NCBI GenBank assembly: GCA_049325095.1
Contig: JBMOPO010000057.1
Span: forward strand, 1 to 33,472
Direction: 5' to 3'
From: JAGPUQ01 sp049325095
Lineage (GTDB): Bacteria; Pseudomonadota; Gammaproteobacteria; Pseudomonadales; Porticoccaceae
DNA length: 33,472 nt
Every line of letters begins with the position of its first letter. Position 1 is the first letter of the stretch. The position numbers and the translations under genes are program-made. The notes below the pieces were generated by a model. The model was not told where the DNA came from, made no database searches, and saw only the letters and a program-made list of their open reading frames with translations. This document shows, piece by piece, positions 8,035 through 16,081 of the stretch.

Positions 8035-9324
8035 ATGTTGAACCGGCAATACGGCATTCCGGCGCTGGCGGCGGCGCTGGCGCTGTTCGCGGGCGTCCCG
8101 GCTGCGCTGGCGGACGGCTTCGCCAGCCAGGTCGGCAAGGCCATCGATCAGGGCGACATCGATCTGATGTTTCGCTACCGCTACGAGACCGTCGATCAGG
8201 ATCCACTCGGCAAGGACGCTGACGCGTCCACGCTGTTGTCGCGGATCACCATGAAGTCCGGCACGGTACGCGGCTTCAGTGGGCTGGTGGAGGTGGACAA
8301 TGTCTCCTACCTGGGCGGCGAGACTTTCAACAATACCGCCAACGGTAAGACCCAGTACCCGGTGATCGCCGATCCGGACTACACCCAGGTCAATCAGGCC
8401 TGGCTCGGCTACATCATCAACCGCAACGCACGGGTCACTGCCGGCCGCCAGCGCATCAACCACAGCGGCGAGCGGTTTCTCGGCAGCGTGGCCTGGCGGC
8501 AGAACGAGCAGACGTTCGATTCGGCGCGCGTGCAGCTGACGCCGTTGCCGGGGCTGGCGGTCGATTACGGCTATATCTGGAGCATCCACCGGGTGTTCGA
8601 TCCCGATACCGGCCCGGGCGACTTTCCGGGCGACACCGCGCTCGGCGAGCTCGAGGGCGACAACCATGCGCTCTACGCCAGCTACGATCTCGGCGGCGGC
8701 CACAGTCTGGCCGGCTTTGGTTATCTGCTCGACATCGACGAGCTGCCCAACCTGTCGAGCCGCACCTGGGGCCTGGAGTACAAGGGTATCGCCAGGCTGC
8801 CGGCCGATGTCACCCTGGGCATCAACCTCGCCGCGGCCCGGCAGTACGATTACGGCGACAGCGCCCTGAACTACAGCGCGCCCTATTACTTCGGCGAGAT
8901 CAACGCCACCAAGACGCCGGTGCGGATGGTCGGCGGCGCCGCCCAGCCGATGCCGCTGGTGTTCGGCGTCGGCTACGAGGTGCTGGGCAGCGACGACGGC
9001 GTCAGCTTCCAGACCCCGCTCGCCACCCTGCACAAGTTCCAGGGCTTTGCCGACAAGTTTCTGGTCACTCCCCCCAACGGCATCCGCGACGGCTATCTCA
9101 AGGCGGGCATCACCCTGTATGGTGTCGCCTTCACCGCCTTCTATCACGACTTCGAATCGGATCGCGGCAGCGACGATTACGGCGACGAGATCGATCTGGT
9201 GGCCAACTATCCGATCAACGCCAACTTCAGCGCCATGCTCAAGTACGCCAGCTATCGCGAGGGCGACCTGGCCTCGGCGCGCGATACCGACAAGCTCTGG
9301 TTGATGCTGACCGCCACCTTCTGA
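8035..9324 (+). CDS. Outer-membrane beta-barrel porin, probable nitrate channel
   Basis: 429 aa. The N-terminal signal peptide (ALAAALALFAGVPAALA, cleavage after residue 26) is followed by alternating amphipathic strands rich in Tyr/Trp/Gly (for example FRYRYETVD, LGYIINRNARVTAGRQRI, VDYGYIWSIHRVF, LAGFGYLLDI). The last residue is Phe (LMLTATF), the usual C-terminal signature for Bam-mediated insertion. It resembles the alginate-export/OprD-like group of substrate-selective porins. The ribosome-binding site is AGGAG, 8-13 bases before ATG. Expression is governed by the ANTAR leader just upstream, and nasT-nasS follows directly, so nitrate/nitrite entry into the periplasm is the natural inference. 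Substrate is not provable from sequence. Confidence 0.85.
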   Translation: MLNRQYGIPALAAALALFAGVPAALADGFASQVGKAIDQGDIDLMFRYRYETVDQDPLGKDADASTLLSRITMKSGTVRGFSGLVEVDNVSYLGGETFNNTANGKTQYPVIADPDYTQVNQAWLGYIINRNARVTAGRQRINHSGERFLGSVAWRQNEQTFDSARVQLTPLPGLAVDYGYIWSIHRVFDPDTGPGDFPGDTALGELEGDNHALYASYDLGGGHSLAGFGYLLDIDELPNLSSRTWGLEYKGIARLPADVTLGINLAAARQYDYGDSALNYSAPYYFGEINATKTPVRMVGGAAQPMPLVFGVGYEVLGSDDGVSFQTPLATLHKFQGFADKFLVTPPNGIRDGYLKAGITLYGVAFTAFYHDFESDRGSDDYGDEIDLVANYPINANFSAMLKYASYREGDLASARDTDKLWLMLTATF

Positions 9325-9348
9325 ACCCGTTTCCCTCGGCGATGCTTG

Positions 9349-9374
9349 GGGGCGCCTCGGGTGCCCCGTTTTTT
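9349..9374 (+). terminator. Intrinsic terminator after the porin gene
   Basis: GGGGCGCC (9349-9356), loop TCG, GGTGCCCC (9360-9367), then a T-run at 9369-9374. The stem is 8 bp with one G-T pair. It separates the porin from nasT, whose ATG is 37 bp farther on. Confidence 0.85.
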
Positions 9375-9411
9375 GCATGGCCACCACCGGTGTAGCGGCG
9401 GTATCGATCCC

Positions 9412-10023
9412 ATGGACCCAGGCTCCCCTCCGGCGATCCGGGTGATGCTGGTGGACGACCACCCGCAGCGCGCCGCCATGGTGGAGGCGGCCCTAGAGGG
9501 CTGCGGGTGCCGGGTGGTGTCGGTGCTGCCCACCGCCTCCGGGCTGCTGTTTCAGATCGAGCAGCAGCGGCCGGAGGTGGTGATGATCGACATGGAATCG
9601 CCGGACCGCGACATTCTCGAAAGTCTGGCGGTGCTCAACCGGCACCAGCCCACGCCGGTGGTGATGTTCGCCCGCGGGCAGGATCCGGGGTTCATCCGGC
9701 AGGCCATCGACGCCGGGGTCAGCGCCTATCTGGCCGAGGGCGTGGATCCGGCCAAGGTGCGCACCGCCATCGATGTCGCCATCGCCCAGTTCGAGCGCTA
9801 CCAGGCGCTGCGCCGCGACTTCGAGGAAACCCGCCAGGAACTGGAAGAGCGCAAGCTGATCGACCGCGCCAAGCGCCTGCTGATGGCCCACCAGCAGGTC
9901 GACGAGGCCCAGGCCTACGCCCAGATGAGGAAACTGGCCATGAACAGCAACCAGACCATCGCCGCAGTGGCCACCGGGGTGATCGCCCTGCTCGACAAGG
10001 GGCCGGGAGTGGTGCCGCGATGA
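9412..10023 (+). CDS. nasT: ANTAR-domain RNA-binding antiterminator NasT
   Basis: 203-aa response-regulator-like antiterminator. An N-terminal receiver domain (IRVMLVDDHPQR; the acceptor-position Asp in MIDMESPDRD) lacks the usual C-terminal Lys, since the segment reads SAYLAEG. This is typical of NasT, which is controlled by binding to NasS rather than by phosphorylation. A coiled linker (RRDFEETRQELEERKLI) leads to the ANTAR three-helix domain (DRAKRLLMAHQQVDEAQAY, then RKLAMNSNQTIAAVA). ATG 9412 is chosen because the frame upstream (to 9346) runs back through the porin terminator. The gene overlaps nasS by four bases (ATGA), favouring balanced synthesis of the two. Targets are the two leaders at 7911-7986 and 11450-11551. 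Confidence 0.93.
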   Translation: MDPGSPPAIRVMLVDDHPQRAAMVEAALEGCGCRVVSVLPTASGLLFQIEQQRPEVVMIDMESPDRDILESLAVLNRHQPTPVVMFARGQDPGFIRQAIDAGVSAYLAEGVDPAKVRTAIDVAIAQFERYQALRRDFEETRQELEERKLIDRAKRLLMAHQQVDEAQAYAQMRKLAMNSNQTIAAVATGVIALLDKGPGVVPR

Positions 10024-11222
10024 ATACCGCCGACCCGCTGGCCGCCCCGCTGCCGGCGGCCGAAAAGACCGTGCTCCAGGTCGGCTTCATGCGCCTTGCC
10101 GATGCCGCGCCGCTGATCGTGGCGCAGGAATGCGGTTGCTTCGCGCGCTTCGGGCTCGAGGTCGAACTGGTGCGCGAGGTGTCCTGGGCCAACATTCGCG
10201 ACCGGGTCACGGTCGGCGCCCTGGATGCCGGGCAGATGCTGGCCCCCATGCCGCTGATGACCTCGCTCGGCGTCGGCGGGCTGCGCTGCCCGCTGCTCAC
10301 CGGGCTGGTGCTCAACCTCAACGGCAACGCCATCACCCTGGCCGCCGGGCTCCATGAGCGGCTGGGCGGACCCGGCGGCGCGCCCGAGGATCCGCTGGCA
10401 GTGGCGCAGGCCCTGGCCCGGCGGGTCGCCGCCGGCGGCGAGCGGCTGACCATGGCCACCGTCTATCCTTTTTCCACCCATACCCTGCAACTGCGCCTGT
10501 GGCTGGCCGCCGGCGGCCTGGACCCCGACCTCTGCTTGCGGCTCGTGGTGTTGCCGCCCGAGCAGATGGTCGACAGCCTCGCGCGCGGCATCATCGACGG
10601 CTTCTGTGTCGGCGAGCCCTGGAATTCCGTCGCGGTCCAGGCCGGTGTCGGGGTGATCGCGGCGTCCGGCTACGCGGTCTGGAACAACGCGCCGGAGAAG
10701 GTGCTGGGGGTGACCGCCGCCTGGCATCGCGCGCATCCGGGCGCCCATCTGCGGCTGCGGCTGGCGCTCATGGAGGCCGCCCGCTGGCTGGCCGATCCCG
10801 CCCACCGGGAAGCGGCCGCGGAGCTGCTGGCACTGCCGCGCTATCTGGACCTGCCGGCGACCCAGTTGCTGCCCGCCCTGACCGGCCGCCATCAGTACCG
10901 GCGCAACGGACCGGTGGTCGAGAATCGGGATTTCTTGGTGTTTCACCGCTACCAGGCCGGCTTTCCCTGGCGCTCGGGGGCCGAGTGCCTGGTGCGCCAG
11001 GGCCTCGAGCTGCTGGGCAGAAGTCTGCCGGCGGAGGAAGTCGCCGCCCTGGCCGACGACTGCTACCGGACCGATCTGTACCGGGAGGCGGCGGCGGTGC
11101 TGGGCTGGATCTGCCCGGCGCGGGATCGCAAGGCCGAGGGCGAGCACGCCGCGCCCTACGAGCTGGAACCCGGGGTCCGCCTGGGTCCCGACCTGGTGAT
11201 GCGGAGGCCGGCCGGGCGCTGA
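10020..11222 (+). CDS. nasS: Nitrate/nitrite sensor NasS (NrtA-like, cytoplasmic)
   Basis: 400-aa homologue of the nitrate-binding protein NrtA with no signal peptide; the N-terminus (MNTADPLAAPLPAAEKTVLQ) is soluble. It shares with the nrtA product here the segments GFMRLADAAPLIVAQECG, VLNLNGNAITLA, TVYPFSTHTLQLRLWLAAGG, GIIDGFCVGEPWNSVAV and WNNAPEKVLGVTAAWH, which cover the ligand pocket. In known NasS-NasT systems the sensor binds and inactivates NasT until nitrate or nitrite is bound. The order nasT-nasS with overlapping stop/start fits that partnership. The stop at 11222 is followed by a 370-bp control region for nrtA. Confidence 0.93.
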   Translation: MNTADPLAAPLPAAEKTVLQVGFMRLADAAPLIVAQECGCFARFGLEVELVREVSWANIRDRVTVGALDAGQMLAPMPLMTSLGVGGLRCPLLTGLVLNLNGNAITLAAGLHERLGGPGGAPEDPLAVAQALARRVAAGGERLTMATVYPFSTHTLQLRLWLAAGGLDPDLCLRLVVLPPEQMVDSLARGIIDGFCVGEPWNSVAVQAGVGVIAASGYAVWNNAPEKVLGVTAAWHRAHPGAHLRLRLALMEAARWLADPAHREAAAELLALPRYLDLPATQLLPALTGRHQYRRNGPVVENRDFLVFHRYQAGFPWRSGAECLVRQGLELLGRSLPAEEVAALADDCYRTDLYREAAAVLGWICPARDRKAEGEHAAPYELEPGVRLGPDLVMRRPAGR

Positions 11223-11271
11223 ATCCCGCCGCCGCTGCGCTCTGCCGGTGCGCCTGCACCGTCGCGGCGCA

Positions 11272-11288
11272 AGCACCGGGCCGGTGGC
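11272..11288 (+). promoter_or_regulatory. Possible NtrC-binding site upstream of nrtA
   Basis: AGCACCGGGCCGGTGGC carries the dyad GCACC-N5-GGTG, close to the NtrC consensus TGCACC-N5-GGTGCA but with mismatched outer bases. It is about 150 bp upstream of the -24 element, a normal distance for a sigma54 activator. GC-rich background makes chance occurrence possible. Confidence 0.35.
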
Positions 11289-11423
11289 GCGCCGGCCGGC
11301 ACCCCGCTGCGCCCGGGCTCCCTCGGCCGGCCGCCAGCTAACCCCCTGAAACTTCGGCCTGTGCTGGCCGGTGGGTGGATGGCGGGCAGCCTCGCGGAGG
11401 ATTTTTCCGCACCTGCCAAAGGT

Positions 11424-11439
11424 TGGCACGACAACTGCT
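11424..11439 (+). promoter_or_regulatory. Sigma54-like (-24/-12) promoter of nrtABC
   Basis: TGGCACGACAACTGCT has GG (11425-11426) and GC (11437-11438) with 10 bases between. Apart from the two bases between CACG and AAC and the final base it equals the promoter upstream of nirB (TGGCACGGAAACTGCC). Transcription would start at about 11450, at the beginning of the structured leader. Confidence 0.7.
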
Positions 11440-11449
11440 AGGCTATTGG

Positions 11450-11551
11450 TGCCCGCCGGCGCGACAGTTTCCGAAGCCGGCCCATGGCAGATGTTCCCCA
11501 GGTCAGCAGGGCAACGCAGCCCGCTCCGGTGTTCCGGAGCGGGCTTTTTTT
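11450..11551 (+). promoter_or_regulatory. ANTAR-type antitermination leader with intrinsic terminator, upstream of nrtABC
   Basis: P2 hairpin GGGC (11509-11512), hexaloop AACGCA (11513-11518), GCCC (11519-11522): a 14-base block identical to that of the porin leader. GCCC is also the first part of a perfect 11-bp terminator stem (11519-11529 with 11534-11544, loop TGTT) followed by seven T (11545-11551). The two leaders differ elsewhere, so identity of P2 indicates selection. A GCCGGC/GCCGGC stem at about 11455-11481 may be part of an upstream structure; a canonical P1 hexaloop was not resolved. Confidence 0.87.
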
Positions 11552-11594
11552 GCGCCGGTCGCCCCAGGCGCCATTGGCAAAAGGAGTCAAGGTT

Positions 11595-12980
11595 ATGCGG
11601 AAGTCGTGGTCGTCCGTCGTTCGAGTCCAGTTCATCCGTTCCCTGACCGGGGTGCTGGCCATGCTCGCGGCGGTGGCGATGGCCGAAGTCGGTCCGCCGG
11701 AAAAGGAAGGTCTCAAGCTCGGTTTCATCAAGCTCACCGACATGGCGCCGCTCGCCATCGCCTACGAGAAGGGTTATTTCGAGGACGAGGGGCTGTACGT
11801 GACGCTGGAGGCCCAGGCGAACTGGAAGGTACTGCTCGACGGCGTGATCGGCGGACAGCTCGATGGCGCGCACATGTTGGCCGGACAACCGCTCGCGTCC
11901 ACCATCGGCTTCGGCACCCAGGCCCATGTGATCACACCCTTCAGCATGGACCTCAACGGCAATGCCATCACGGTTTCCAACGCCGTCTGGGAGCAGATGA
12001 AGGGGCACATTCCCCGCGGCGCGGACGGCAAGCCGGTCCATCCCATCAAGGCGGACGCCCTGAAGCCCGTGGTCGATGCCTACCGCGCCCAGGGCAAGCC
12101 CTTCAATCTGGGCATGGTGTTTCCCGTCTCCACCCACAATTACGAGCTGCGCTACTGGCTGGCGGCGGGCGGCATCCACCCCGGCTACTACGCGCCGGCC
12201 CGCGGCGACACCGCCGGGCAGGTGCAGGCCGACGTACTGCTCTCGGTGACCCCGCCGCCGCAGATGCCGGCAACCCTGGAGGCCGGCACCATCGATGGCT
12301 ACTGCGTGGGTGAGCCCTGGAACCAGCAGGCGGTGTTCAAGGGCATCGGCGTGCCGGTGATCACCGATTACGAAATCTGGAAGAACAACCCCGAGAAGGT
12401 GTTCGGCATCACCGCGCAATTTGCCGAGCGCTACCCCAACACCACGGTGCGGCTGGTCAAGGCGCTGATCCGCGCCGCCCACTGGCTAGATACCAACGGC
12501 AATGCCAACCGGCCGGAGGCGGTCCGCTATCTGGCCCAGGCCAACTACGTCGGCGCCGATCGCGAGGTGATCGCCAACTCCATGACCGGCACCTTCGAGT
12601 ACGAGAAGGGCGATCTCCGGCCGATTCCGGATTTCAACGTCTTTTTCCGCTACCACGCCACCTATCCCTACTACAGCGACGCCATCTGGTATCTGACCCA
12701 GATGCGGCGTTGGGGCCAGATCGCGGAGGCCAAGCCGGATGACTGGTACCAGGAAGTGGCGAAGAAGGTCTACCGGCCGGACATCTACCGGCAGGCGGCG
12801 CAGGAACTGATCGCGGAAGGCAAATTCACCGCCGCCGATTTTCCGGATTTCGCCACCGAGACGGGCTTCCGGCCGGCGACTGCGGAGTTCATCGACGGCA
12901 TCGAATACGACGGCACCCAGCCCAATGCCTATCTCGCCAAGTTTTCCATCGGCCTCAAGGCCGGGGACGCCCTGAAATGA
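11595..12980 (+). CDS. nrtA: Periplasmic nitrate-binding protein of ABC transporter
   Basis: 461-aa substrate-binding protein. The start is ATG 11595, preceded by AAAGGAG; the open frame upstream runs through the terminator and is not translated. A Sec signal peptide (FIRSLTGVLAMLAAVAMA) covers about the first 31 residues with no lipobox Cys. The mature part holds the NrtA fold: LGFIKLTDMAPLAIAYEKGY, MDLNGNAITVS, GMVFPVSTHNYELRYWLAAG, GTIDGYCVGEPWNQQAV and KNNPEKVFGIT. The paralogous segments in nasS are clearly alignable. It delivers nitrate/nitrite to the NrtB channel and is first in the nrtABC operon, behind the ANTAR leader. Confidence 0.95.
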   Translation: MRKSWSSVVRVQFIRSLTGVLAMLAAVAMAEVGPPEKEGLKLGFIKLTDMAPLAIAYEKGYFEDEGLYVTLEAQANWKVLLDGVIGGQLDGAHMLAGQPLASTIGFGTQAHVITPFSMDLNGNAITVSNAVWEQMKGHIPRGADGKPVHPIKADALKPVVDAYRAQGKPFNLGMVFPVSTHNYELRYWLAAGGIHPGYYAPARGDTAGQVQADVLLSVTPPPQMPATLEAGTIDGYCVGEPWNQQAVFKGIGVPVITDYEIWKNNPEKVFGITAQFAERYPNTTVRLVKALIRAAHWLDTNGNANRPEAVRYLAQANYVGADREVIANSMTGTFEYEKGDLRPIPDFNVFFRYHATYPYYSDAIWYLTQMRRWGQIAEAKPDDWYQEVAKKVYRPDIYRQAAQELIAEGKFTAADFPDFATETGFRPATAEFIDGIEYDGTQPNAYLAKFSIGLKAGDALK

Positions 12981-13059
12981 GGTACCCAGGGCGCGCGCCG
13001 GCGGCCGGCCCGGCGCCGGTCCGCCCCGCAGCAGGAGCAGCAACCGGAGGAGACCTGCC

Positions 13060-14202
13060 ATGAACCGAAGCGCAGCCACACCCATTCCGCTGAAATCCCC
13101 GGCCGCCGGCGCCGCGCCGGCACCGCCCGCCGCCGCTTCGCCGGCCGGGCTCCGCGGACCTTCGCCGCAGCCGCGCGCGCCGCTCTATGTGCGCATCCGC
13201 AAGGCGCTGGAGTTGCTGGGGCTCAACTGGTTCGTACCCCTGGTCAACCTCTGTGCGGGGGAAAGCCCGCGCGCACAGTTGCGCGAGCTGTGGCTGATGA
13301 TCGGCGTGCCGGCGGTGTCCTTCGTGCTCTTCCTGCTGCTCTGGGGCTGGGGCGCCGCGCAGATCGAAACCAGCCTCGGCGCCATTCCTGGTCCCGCCCA
13401 GGTGTGGGCGGAGGCCCAGGGCCTGTTCGAGGAGCACCGCCTCGAGCGGGAACGGGAGGCGGAATTCATCGCCCGCCAGGAGGCGCGCAACGCCGAGCGC
13501 CTGGCGGCGGATCCCAACGCCGAGGTGCGGTTCCACCCCTACACCGGCCGGCCCACCTATCCCGGGCAGATCCTCACCAGTCTGTACACGGTGTTCACCG
13601 GCTTTCTGTTCGCCACCCTGGTGGCGGTGCCGGTGGGCATCCTGTGCGGCATGAGCCGGATGATCAACACCGCGCTCAACCCGCTGATCCAGATCTTCAA
13701 GCCGGTGTCGCCGCTGGCCTGGCTGCCGATCGTCACCCTGGTGGTCAGCGCCCTCTATGCCGGCGGCAGCGGCGCCTGGTTCGAGAAATCCTTCCTGGTC
13801 TCGGCGATCACCGTGACCCTGTGTTCGCTGTGGCCGACCCTGATCAACACCGCGGTCGGGGTCGCGTCCATCGACAAGGATCTGATCAATGTCGGCAAGG
13901 TGTTGCGCCTCAGCAAGCGCACCCAGATCACCAAGATCGTCATCCCCTCCGCGCTGCCGCTGATCTTCACCGGGCTGCGGCTCTCGCTCGGGGTCGGCTG
14001 GATGGTGCTGATCGCCGCCGAGATGCTGGCCCAGAACCCGGGGCTCGGCAAGTTCGTCTGGGACGAGTTCCAGAACGGCAGTTCCAGCTCCCTGGGCCGG
14101 ATCATGGTGGCGGTGCTGACCATCGGCCTGATCGGCTTTCTGCTCGACCGGGTGATGCTCAGCCTGCAGAAGCTGTTCTCCTTCGGCGAAGCCCGGGGCT
14201 AG
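13060..14202 (+). CDS. nrtB: Nitrate ABC transporter permease
   Basis: 380-aa inner-membrane permease of the taurine/nitrate (BPD) type. It has a Pro/Ala-rich cytoplasmic N-terminal extension (about residues 1-42), then helix VPAVSFVLFLLLWGWGAAQI. A charged helical insertion (HRLEREREAEFIARQEARN, about 125-150) precedes the core TM helices, as in long NrtB proteins. The coupling helix with the EAA-like motif lies in NVGKVLRLSKRTQITKIVIPSALPLIFTGLRLSLGVGW. The ribosome-binding site GGAGG lies 8-12 bases before ATG. The gene is 79 bp after nrtA and 9 bp before the ATPase gene. Members of this family form homodimeric channels. Confidence 0.93.
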   Translation: MNRSAATPIPLKSPAAGAAPAPPAAASPAGLRGPSPQPRAPLYVRIRKALELLGLNWFVPLVNLCAGESPRAQLRELWLMIGVPAVSFVLFLLLWGWGAAQIETSLGAIPGPAQVWAEAQGLFEEHRLEREREAEFIARQEARNAERLAADPNAEVRFHPYTGRPTYPGQILTSLYTVFTGFLFATLVAVPVGILCGMSRMINTALNPLIQIFKPVSPLAWLPIVTLVVSALYAGGSGAWFEKSFLVSAITVTLCSLWPTLINTAVGVASIDKDLINVGKVLRLSKRTQITKIVIPSALPLIFTGLRLSLGVGWMVLIAAEMLAQNPGLGKFVWDEFQNGSSSSLGRIMVAVLTIGLIGFLLDRVMLSLQKLFSFGEARG

Positions 14203-14211
14203 GGGGCGGCC

Positions 14212-15885
14212 ATGGCATTGCTCGCACTGCAAGGCGTCGCCAAGGGCTATGGCGAGGGCGCGGCCCGCACCCCCGTGCTGCGCGACATCAATCTGGAAAT
14301 CCAGGAGGGCGAGTTCGTCGCCATCGTCGGCTTCTCCGGCAGCGGCAAGACCACGCTGATCTCGGCCATCGCCGGGCTGATCGAGCCCGACGCCGGCACC
14401 ATCACCAAGCACGGCAGGCCCATCGCCGGCGCCGGACCGGATCGCGGGGTGGTGTTCCAAAGCTACTCGCTGATGCCCTGGCTCACGGTGCAGGGCAATG
14501 TGGCGCTGGCGGTGAACCAGGTGTTCCGCGACTGGCCGCGGGAAAAGCGCGAGGCCCAGGTCCGCAGGTATGTCGAGCTGGTGGGCCTGGGGCCGGCGGC
14601 GCACAAGCGGCCGGCGGAGCTCTCCGGCGGCATGCGCCAGCGGGTGGCGGTGGCGCGCGCCCTGGCGGCGAGCCCGGACATCCTGCTGCTCGACGAACCC
14701 CTGAGCGCACTCGATGCCCTGACCCGCGCCAAACTGCAGGACGAGATCCTGCGCATCTGGGAGCAGGACCGCAAGACGGTGGTCCTGATCACCAACGACG
14801 TCGACGAGGGGCTGCTGATGGCGGATCGCATCATCCCCCTCAAGCCGGGGCCGGACGCCACCTTCGGCCCCGAGTTCCGGGTCGAGCTGCCGCGGCCGCG
14901 TTCGCGCGCGGCGATCAACCACGACCCCGAGTTCAAGCGGCTGCGCAACGCCATCACCCAGTACCTGATGGACGTGGGCGGCACCGCCGCCGCGACCGAG
15001 GCCGGCAATGTCAGGCTGCCGCCGGTGCGGCCCAACACCAGCATCGACTGGAAGCTCGACACCACCGCCCTCAAGCCGCCGCCCGCCGAGCCCAAGCCCG
15101 CGGGCGGCGACCGCTACCTGGAGTTGACCCAGCTCAGCAAGGTCTACCCAACGCCCAAGGGTCCGGTGGCGGTGGTCGAGGACTTCAACCTCAAGGTCCG
15201 CCAGGGCGAGTTCATCTCTCTGATCGGCCATTCCGGGTGCGGCAAGTCCACCGTGCTGTCGATGTGCGCGGGGCTCAATGACATCAGCGCCGGCGGCATC
15301 ATCCTCGACGGCAAGGAGATCGACGGCGCCGGCCCCGACCGCGCGGTGGTTTTCCAGGCGCCCAGCCTGTTCCCCTGGCTGACCGCCTTCGAGAACGTCG
15401 CCCTGGGGGTGGAGAGCGTCTATCCCCACGCCGAGCAGAGCGAGCGCGACGACATCGTCGAGTACTACCTGACCCGGGTCGGGCTCGCCGATGCCATGCA
15501 CAAGAAAGCCCGCGAGCTCTCCAACGGCATGAAGCAGCGGGTGGGCATCGCCCGCGCCTTTGCGCTCTCGCCCAAGCTGCTCCTGCTCGACGAGCCGTTC
15601 GGGATGCTCGACTCCCTGACCCGCTGGGAGCTGCAGGAGGTGCTGATGGAGGTCTGGGATCGCACCAAGCTCACCGCGCTGATGGTCACCCACGACGTCG
15701 ACGAAGCCATCCTGCTCGCCGACCGGGTGGTGATGATGACCAATGGCCCGCGGGCGCGGGTCGGCAAGGTGATCGACATCGACATCCCGCGGCCGCGGAC
15801 CCGCAAGGCGCTGCTGGAGCACCCGGACTACTACGCCTACCGCGAGAGCCTGATCAGCTTTCTCGCCGAGTGCGACCGGCACTGA
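14212..15885 (+). CDS. nrtC: Nitrate ABC transporter ATPase, tandem two-domain fusion (NrtC/NrtD-like)
   Basis: 557 aa with two complete ABC modules joined by a Pro/Ala linker (about 255-300). Module 1: Walker A GFSGSGKTT (40-48), Q-loop FQSYS, signature LSGGMRQR (137-144), Walker B ILLLDEP (157-163), but the H-loop reads LITNDVDEG, with Asn195 instead of the switch His. Module 2: Walker A GHSGCGKST (339-347), FQAPS, signature LSNGMKQR (436-443), Walker B LLLLDEP, and a normal H-loop VTHDVDEA (His494). Cyanobacterial systems use separate NrtC and NrtD; here both nucleotide-binding sites come from one chain, with likely unequal activity. Unlike cyanobacterial NrtC there is no NrtA-like regulatory domain. 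Confidence 0.92.
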   Translation: MALLALQGVAKGYGEGAARTPVLRDINLEIQEGEFVAIVGFSGSGKTTLISAIAGLIEPDAGTITKHGRPIAGAGPDRGVVFQSYSLMPWLTVQGNVALAVNQVFRDWPREKREAQVRRYVELVGLGPAAHKRPAELSGGMRQRVAVARALAASPDILLLDEPLSALDALTRAKLQDEILRIWEQDRKTVVLITNDVDEGLLMADRIIPLKPGPDATFGPEFRVELPRPRSRAAINHDPEFKRLRNAITQYLMDVGGTAAATEAGNVRLPPVRPNTSIDWKLDTTALKPPPAEPKPAGGDRYLELTQLSKVYPTPKGPVAVVEDFNLKVRQGEFISLIGHSGCGKSTVLSMCAGLNDISAGGIILDGKEIDGAGPDRAVVFQAPSLFPWLTAFENVALGVESVYPHAEQSERDDIVEYYLTRVGLADAMHKKARELSNGMKQRVGIARAFALSPKLLLLDEPFGMLDSLTRWELQEVLMEVWDRTKLTALMVTHDVDEAILLADRVVMMTNGPRARVGKVIDIDIPRPRTRKALLEHPDYYAYRESLISFLAECDRH

Positions 15886-15930
15886 GTGCCGTGCAGGGTG
15901 TCCGGTGGCGGCCGTGCGAAATTCCAGTGC

Positions 15931-16060
15931 GTCGACGTCATACCCGAACCGCGCCTGCTCCGCGCAGGCGCATCCGGCCTTATCCGGAAATCCGCCGACC
16001 AGGGGGCTGCCCGGGCTGGATTTCCGCGTGCGCGGGGCTGACGACGGTGCGTCAATGAGT
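15931..16060. repeat. Palindrome-rich intergenic element between convergent genes
   Basis: Between nrtC and the convergent kinase gene lie an 8-bp perfect hairpin GCGCCTGC/GCAGGCGC (15951-15958 with 15964-15971), a second TCCGG/CCGGA hairpin (15973-15988), and outer sequences resembling the two ends of the dispersed palindrome GTCATTCCCG...GGGAATGACG (CGTCATACCCG near 15936; GGATTTCCGCG...GCTGACGACG near 16017-16045). It probably acts as a two-way terminator or REP-like element. Copy number in the genome cannot be seen here. Confidence 0.45.
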
Positions 16061-16081
16061 CGTGACGCGCGTGCTCCGGCG

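Noticed and set aside
12955..15882. Minus-strand open frame of about 975 codons
   Set aside because: Antisense to nrtB and nrtC; no recognisable motif, GC-driven.
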